Assembly (NCBI GenBank): GCA_023459755.1 | Contig: JAEWSS010000138.1 | Location: forward strand, 1 to 8,921 | Source of the DNA: Verrucomicrobiota bacterium | Lineage (GTDB): Bacteria > Verrucomicrobiota > Lentisphaeria > Victivallales > Victivallaceae | Direction: 5' to 3' | DNA length: 8,921 nt | Shown here: positions 7,414 through 8,921 of the stretch, piece after piece | How the letters are laid out: each line of letters starts with the position of its first letter | How positions within the stretch are numbered: the first letter of the stretch is position 1 | Position numbers and translations under genes: made by a program | The notes under the pieces: model-generated | The model's database searches: none | What the model saw: only the letters and a program-made list of their open reading frames with translations | Told to the model about the DNA's origin: nothing

Positions 7414-7440
7414 TGGCGGAGAGGGCGAGTTCTTACCCGC
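7414..7440 (-). repeat. tRNA-Ser-like 3' fragment, possible attachment-site scar
   Basis: Read on the minus strand the 27 nt fit a tRNA 3' end: a 5-bp T-stem (GCGGG with CTCGC, one G-T pair), a loop of TAAGAA (6 nt rather than the usual 7 of TTCGAAY), then acceptor strand CCTCTCC, discriminator G and CCA. CCTCTCC with G73 is common in bacterial serine tRNAs. Nothing upstream on the minus strand supplies the GGAGAGG acceptor partner, D-arm or anticodon arm, so this is not a working tRNA gene. Such 3' fragments are typical of the far end of elements that integrate into tRNA genes. Alternatively the similarity is accidental. Confidence 0.45.
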
Positions 7441-7510
7441 AACACCTAAAATATGTTATTTTTTAAGGTCATTTACGCTCAAAAATCAACGAAAAACAAA
7501 CAACGCCATC

Positions 7511-7540
7511 TTGCGCTATCTTGCGCTATCTTGCTCCATC
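7511..7540. repeat. 10-bp tandem repeat across a stop codon
   Basis: Two exact copies of TTGCGCTATC (7511-7520, 7521-7530) are followed by a third copy with two differences, TTGCTCCATC (7531-7540); CCATC just before (7506-7510) extends the periodicity. The array encodes the last codons and the stop of the minus-strand regulator ending at 7516. The unit is not a multiple of three, so copy-number change shifts the frame. Confidence 0.85.
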
Positions 7541-7947
7541 TTAAGCCGATTTTGTATCAAGATTGTATCACTCCATTTTGCCTTGAGCGGAATCGGCATG
7601 TCGCGAATAAGTGCAAAAATCTTCACTTTCGACACAGCATCCAACTCACTTGACATAATAGCATCCTGCAACCTCCGGCGAAACGCCTCAAGCAAACGTT
7701 GACTCTCCGGATTTATTTCCAAATCATCCGCATCAAGCGCATCTTCCGGCAAATATTGACGCAATCGCGGCAGCAATCTAACCCAGTTCACCGCACGTAT
7801 CCTTTTCGCCTCCCCGGATAACCATCCGTTTACGCTGGAACGGTTCACCCCGACAATCTGCGCAATCTGCTCCTGCGTCAAACGCTCCTCGGTATACCAG
7901 CGTTTCAGAGCATCGTATATTCCGTGAGTTATGAATTTACTTTTCAT
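7516..7947 (-). CDS. XRE-like HTH regulator, last gene of accessory cluster
   Basis: A 143-residue protein with an N-terminal Cro/C1-type helix-turn-helix (about 8-50: LTQEQIAQIVGVNRSSVNGWLSG), so probably a DNA-binding regulator. The segment after it (WVRLLPRLRQYLPED, 55-69) and a helical C-terminal half (83-118) have counterparts in the HTH gene at 8329-8700, indicating paralogues. No catalytic motif, Cys cluster or membrane segment is seen. The ATG at 7947 overlaps the stop of the zinc-ribbon gene by 11 bp and lacks a strong Shine-Dalgarno, suggesting translational coupling. Its stop lies in a 10-bp tandem repeat: loss of one copy would replace the end with about nine new residues (WRCLFFVDF). 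Target genes are unknown; it may be part of an integrated element. Confidence 0.8.
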   Translation of the reverse strand: MKSKFITHGIYDALKRWYTEERLTQEQIAQIVGVNRSSVNGWLSGEAKRIRAVNWVRLLPRLRQYLPEDALDADDLEINPESQRLLEAFRRRLQDAIMSSELDAVSKVKIFALIRDMPIPLKAKWSDTILIQNRLKMEQDSAR

Positions 7948-8332
7948 TGCGGAAATCCGGTTTTAACACCAAGGCCAACAACATCAGTACCATCGGCTTT
8001 ATCGCGTAAACCAGCGACTGTGTCGCCTTTGTCGTCGCACGGAGCGTGCTGTCTTCATAGCGCATCGATATATCCATGTCGCGAGTTACATCATAAATCT
8101 GATACAACGCCATTGCCACCAACATAATCATTAACAGCAGACGCACCCAAAAAATGTATCGGAGATAGTCCGTCTTGCACGCCTTACGGGAAATGGTCAA
8201 CGATTGAACTTTGTCGGCTCGCGGCGCGCCTATTATAAACTCTCGCCCACAGGAATCGCAAATCGCCGAGGCGCCACAGTTGTTGTCGTCAGCCTCGTAA
8301 TGCTGGCCACAATGCGGACATGAAATTTTCAT
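7937..8332 (-). CDS. Zinc-ribbon protein with two membrane segments
   Basis: A 131-residue protein I cannot assign to a named family. The N-terminus has a four-Cys zinc ribbon (C5-x2-C8 and C25-x2-C28; CPHCG and CDSCG) of the kind found in MJ0042-type leaders, followed by a linker and two hydrophobic segments, about 58-79 and 106-123, separated by a polar loop (RDMDISMRYEDS). The predicted product is a small membrane protein with its zinc ribbon probably on the cytoplasmic side. The start is firm: GGGAG at 8341-8345 is 8 nt upstream. It shares an ATGA overlap with the preceding regulator gene and an 11-bp overlap with the next one, so it sits inside an operon between two paralogous HTH proteins. 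A role as a membrane partner or sensor for one or both regulators is conjecture. Confidence 0.75.
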   Translation of the reverse strand: MKISCPHCGQHYEADDNNCGASAICDSCGREFIIGAPRADKVQSLTISRKACKTDYLRYIFWVRLLLMIMLVAMALYQIYDVTRDMDISMRYEDSTLRATTKATQSLVYAIKPMVLMLLALVLKPDFRNEK

Positions 8333-8700
8333 TTATTCAACTCCCTTAATACGATTTCATTCAATTTATCAAAAAGTTTTGTTTGTTTGCTTTCCGGTAT
8401 CTCAAGCATATTTTGAATTAAATGCTTGAATTTACAACCAGACAACTTTTCACATCCGGCACATTTGCGATTCAACACTTTTTCCATGTAGGGCACAAGA
8501 AGTGGATGAATACGCATCCATGTGTCGTTCCGAAAATGCGAAGTACCACCGGAAAGCAGCTTCGCCGCGAGCTGCGCCGATACCCCCAACACTGCGGCAA
8601 GCTCCTTTGTTGTGGAATAGTTCTTGCGCATCTCCCTTAGTGCCTCGAGTATTGTGCTGTCGATAATTTTCATATATTGCCAGTTGTTTCCTCTCTGCAA
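8329..8700 (-). CDS. HTH regulator with Cys cluster, paralogue of the gene at 7516-7947
   Basis: A protein of 123 residues (TTG start) or 114 (ATG at 8673). The HTH lies at about 29-51 (STTKELAAVLGVSAQLAAKLLSGG), followed by WMRIHPLLVPYMEK, which lines up with the WVRLLPRLRQYLPED segment of the downstream regulator. Unlike that paralogue it has a C80-x2-C83-x5-C89 cluster (CAGCEKLSGC) that could hold a metal or be redox-active. The C-terminus is helical. The TTG at 8698-8700 is favoured because GGAG (8707-8710) lies 6 nt upstream; the internal ATG at 8673 is poorly placed relative to the AGAGAGG further up, but gives a more natural N-terminus (MKIIDSTI). Its TGA overlaps the next gene's ATG (ATGA). 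DNA-binding regulation is inferred from the HTH only; start uncertain. Confidence 0.75.
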   Translation of the reverse strand: MQRGNNWQYMKIIDSTILEALREMRKNYSTTKELAAVLGVSAQLAAKLLSGGTSHFRNDTWMRIHPLLVPYMEKVLNRKCAGCEKLSGCKFKHLIQNMLEIPESKQTKLFDKLNEIVLRELNK

Positions 8701-8761
8701 TCAACTCTCCGGTTGATTTGTCTGCAATCTTCTCTCTATAGACAAGCCGTATTCGCACGTC

Positions 8762-8921
8762 CTACCGACGCTCCAGCCCCCCGCAATATTGACAATTTTT
8801 TGCGTCGGGAATCTCTCTGAAGTACCTGCAGGTTTGATTGTGGACTATGCCGCTTGAACTGACATAGTATGTTTGCGCTTGCTTTGTGCCGCTTATGTAG
8901 CCCGCCGCGAACGCCACGCAA
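8762..8921 (-). CDS. C-terminal part of a small secreted or membrane-anchored Cys/His protein (partial)
   Basis: An open frame enters from the right edge (first full codon at 8920) and stops at TAG 8762-8764, giving 52 residues. It starts with a hydrophobic stretch (CVAFAAGYISG) that looks like the end of a signal peptide, lipoprotein signal or membrane helix, then TYYVSSSGIVHNQTCRYF and a final NCQYCGG. The H-N-x2-C-x-Y-F ... C-x2-C-G-G pattern (H27, C31, C43, C46) recurs, as I recall, at the C-termini of uncharacterised extracytoplasmic proteins; four residues could bind one zinc. It is too short for ordinary ORF thresholds and its start lies outside the window. It is 61 nt upstream of the HTH gene on the same strand, so it may lead that operon. 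Function unknown. Confidence 0.65.
   Translation of the reverse strand, partial: CVAFAAGYISGTKQAQTYYVSSSGIVHNQTCRYFREIPDAKNCQYCGGLERR

Larger units (their letters stand above)
7192..7515. other. Gene-free AT-rich intergenic stretch at a boundary
   Basis: No convincing coding frame is seen across 324 nt between the CDF stop and the stop of the last minus-strand gene. From about 7250 the sequence is conspicuously AT-rich with A- and T-runs, unlike the GC-rich genes to the left. It holds a small hairpin (7213-7233), a widely spaced inverted repeat GTGCAAA/TTTGCAC (7248-7254 and 7307-7313), two near-identical GCGTTTTT(T) blocks (about 7385-7402), and the tRNA-like fragment at 7414-7440. No clean intrinsic terminator is found for either converging transcript. 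Confidence 0.7.

Noticed and set aside
7414..7515. Complete tRNA gene
   Set aside because: Only the T-arm and 3' acceptor half are present; there is no anticodon arm, D-arm or matching 5' acceptor strand upstream, and the T-loop is one base short.
7511..7540. CRISPR or larger satellite array
   Set aside because: The units are 10 bp, directly adjacent with no spacers, and only three copies.
8736..8921. 61-codon minus-strand frame at the right edge
   Set aside because: It overlaps the frame with the ordered HNxxCxYF...CxxCGG motif, and is itself Arg/Ser/Lys-rich without recognisable pattern.

Overview
The window reads as a piece of a Gram-negative chromosome, GC-rich in its left and centre. 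An outer membrane is implied by an RND-type periplasmic adaptor. The pyruvate kinase has the NTAH-type N-terminal motif that I associate with Bacteroidetes-like enzymes. The small HTH regulators and a Cys/His tail protein at the right end recall Lentisphaerota/PVC genomes. I offer that placement only as a low-to-moderate confidence guess.

Layout. (1) 1-1589: a sigma70-like promoter, a leader hairpin and pyruvate kinase on the plus strand. (2) 1596-4343, minus strand: a secreted-leader MscS-type mechanosensitive channel followed 3 nt later by a family 2 glycosyltransferase with an unusual C-terminal extension; this pair converges on pyk with only 6 nt between the stop codons. (3) 4344-4562: a divergent promoter region. 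(4) 4563-7191, plus strand: a metal-resistance block with a CzcB/CusB-like periplasmic adaptor lacking its RND pump, then a separately promoted ArsR/SmtB repressor and a CDF zinc exporter. The repressor keeps the alpha5 zinc site and has a candidate palindromic operator just after its promoter, so the arsR-CDF pair looks like a self-regulated zinc-efflux operon. (5) 7192-7515: a gene-free, AT-rich stretch that contains, on the minus strand, a 27-nt fragment resembling the 3' end of a serine tRNA (T-arm, acceptor strand, discriminator G, CCA). (6) 7516-8921, minus strand: four tightly packed small genes of AT-richer accessory character: a partial Cys/His protein missing from simple ORF calls, an HTH regulator with a Cys cluster, a zinc-ribbon protein with two membrane segments, and a second, paralogous HTH regulator whose stop codon lies inside a 10-bp tandem repeat.

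The most interesting part is the right end. The tRNA-like fragment has the orientation expected for the distal attachment scar of an element lying to its right, and the four-gene cluster (regulator / membrane zinc ribbon / paralogous regulator, with overlapping genes) is not a system I can name. Whether it is a novel regulatory module or ordinary cargo of an integrated element cannot be decided from this window.
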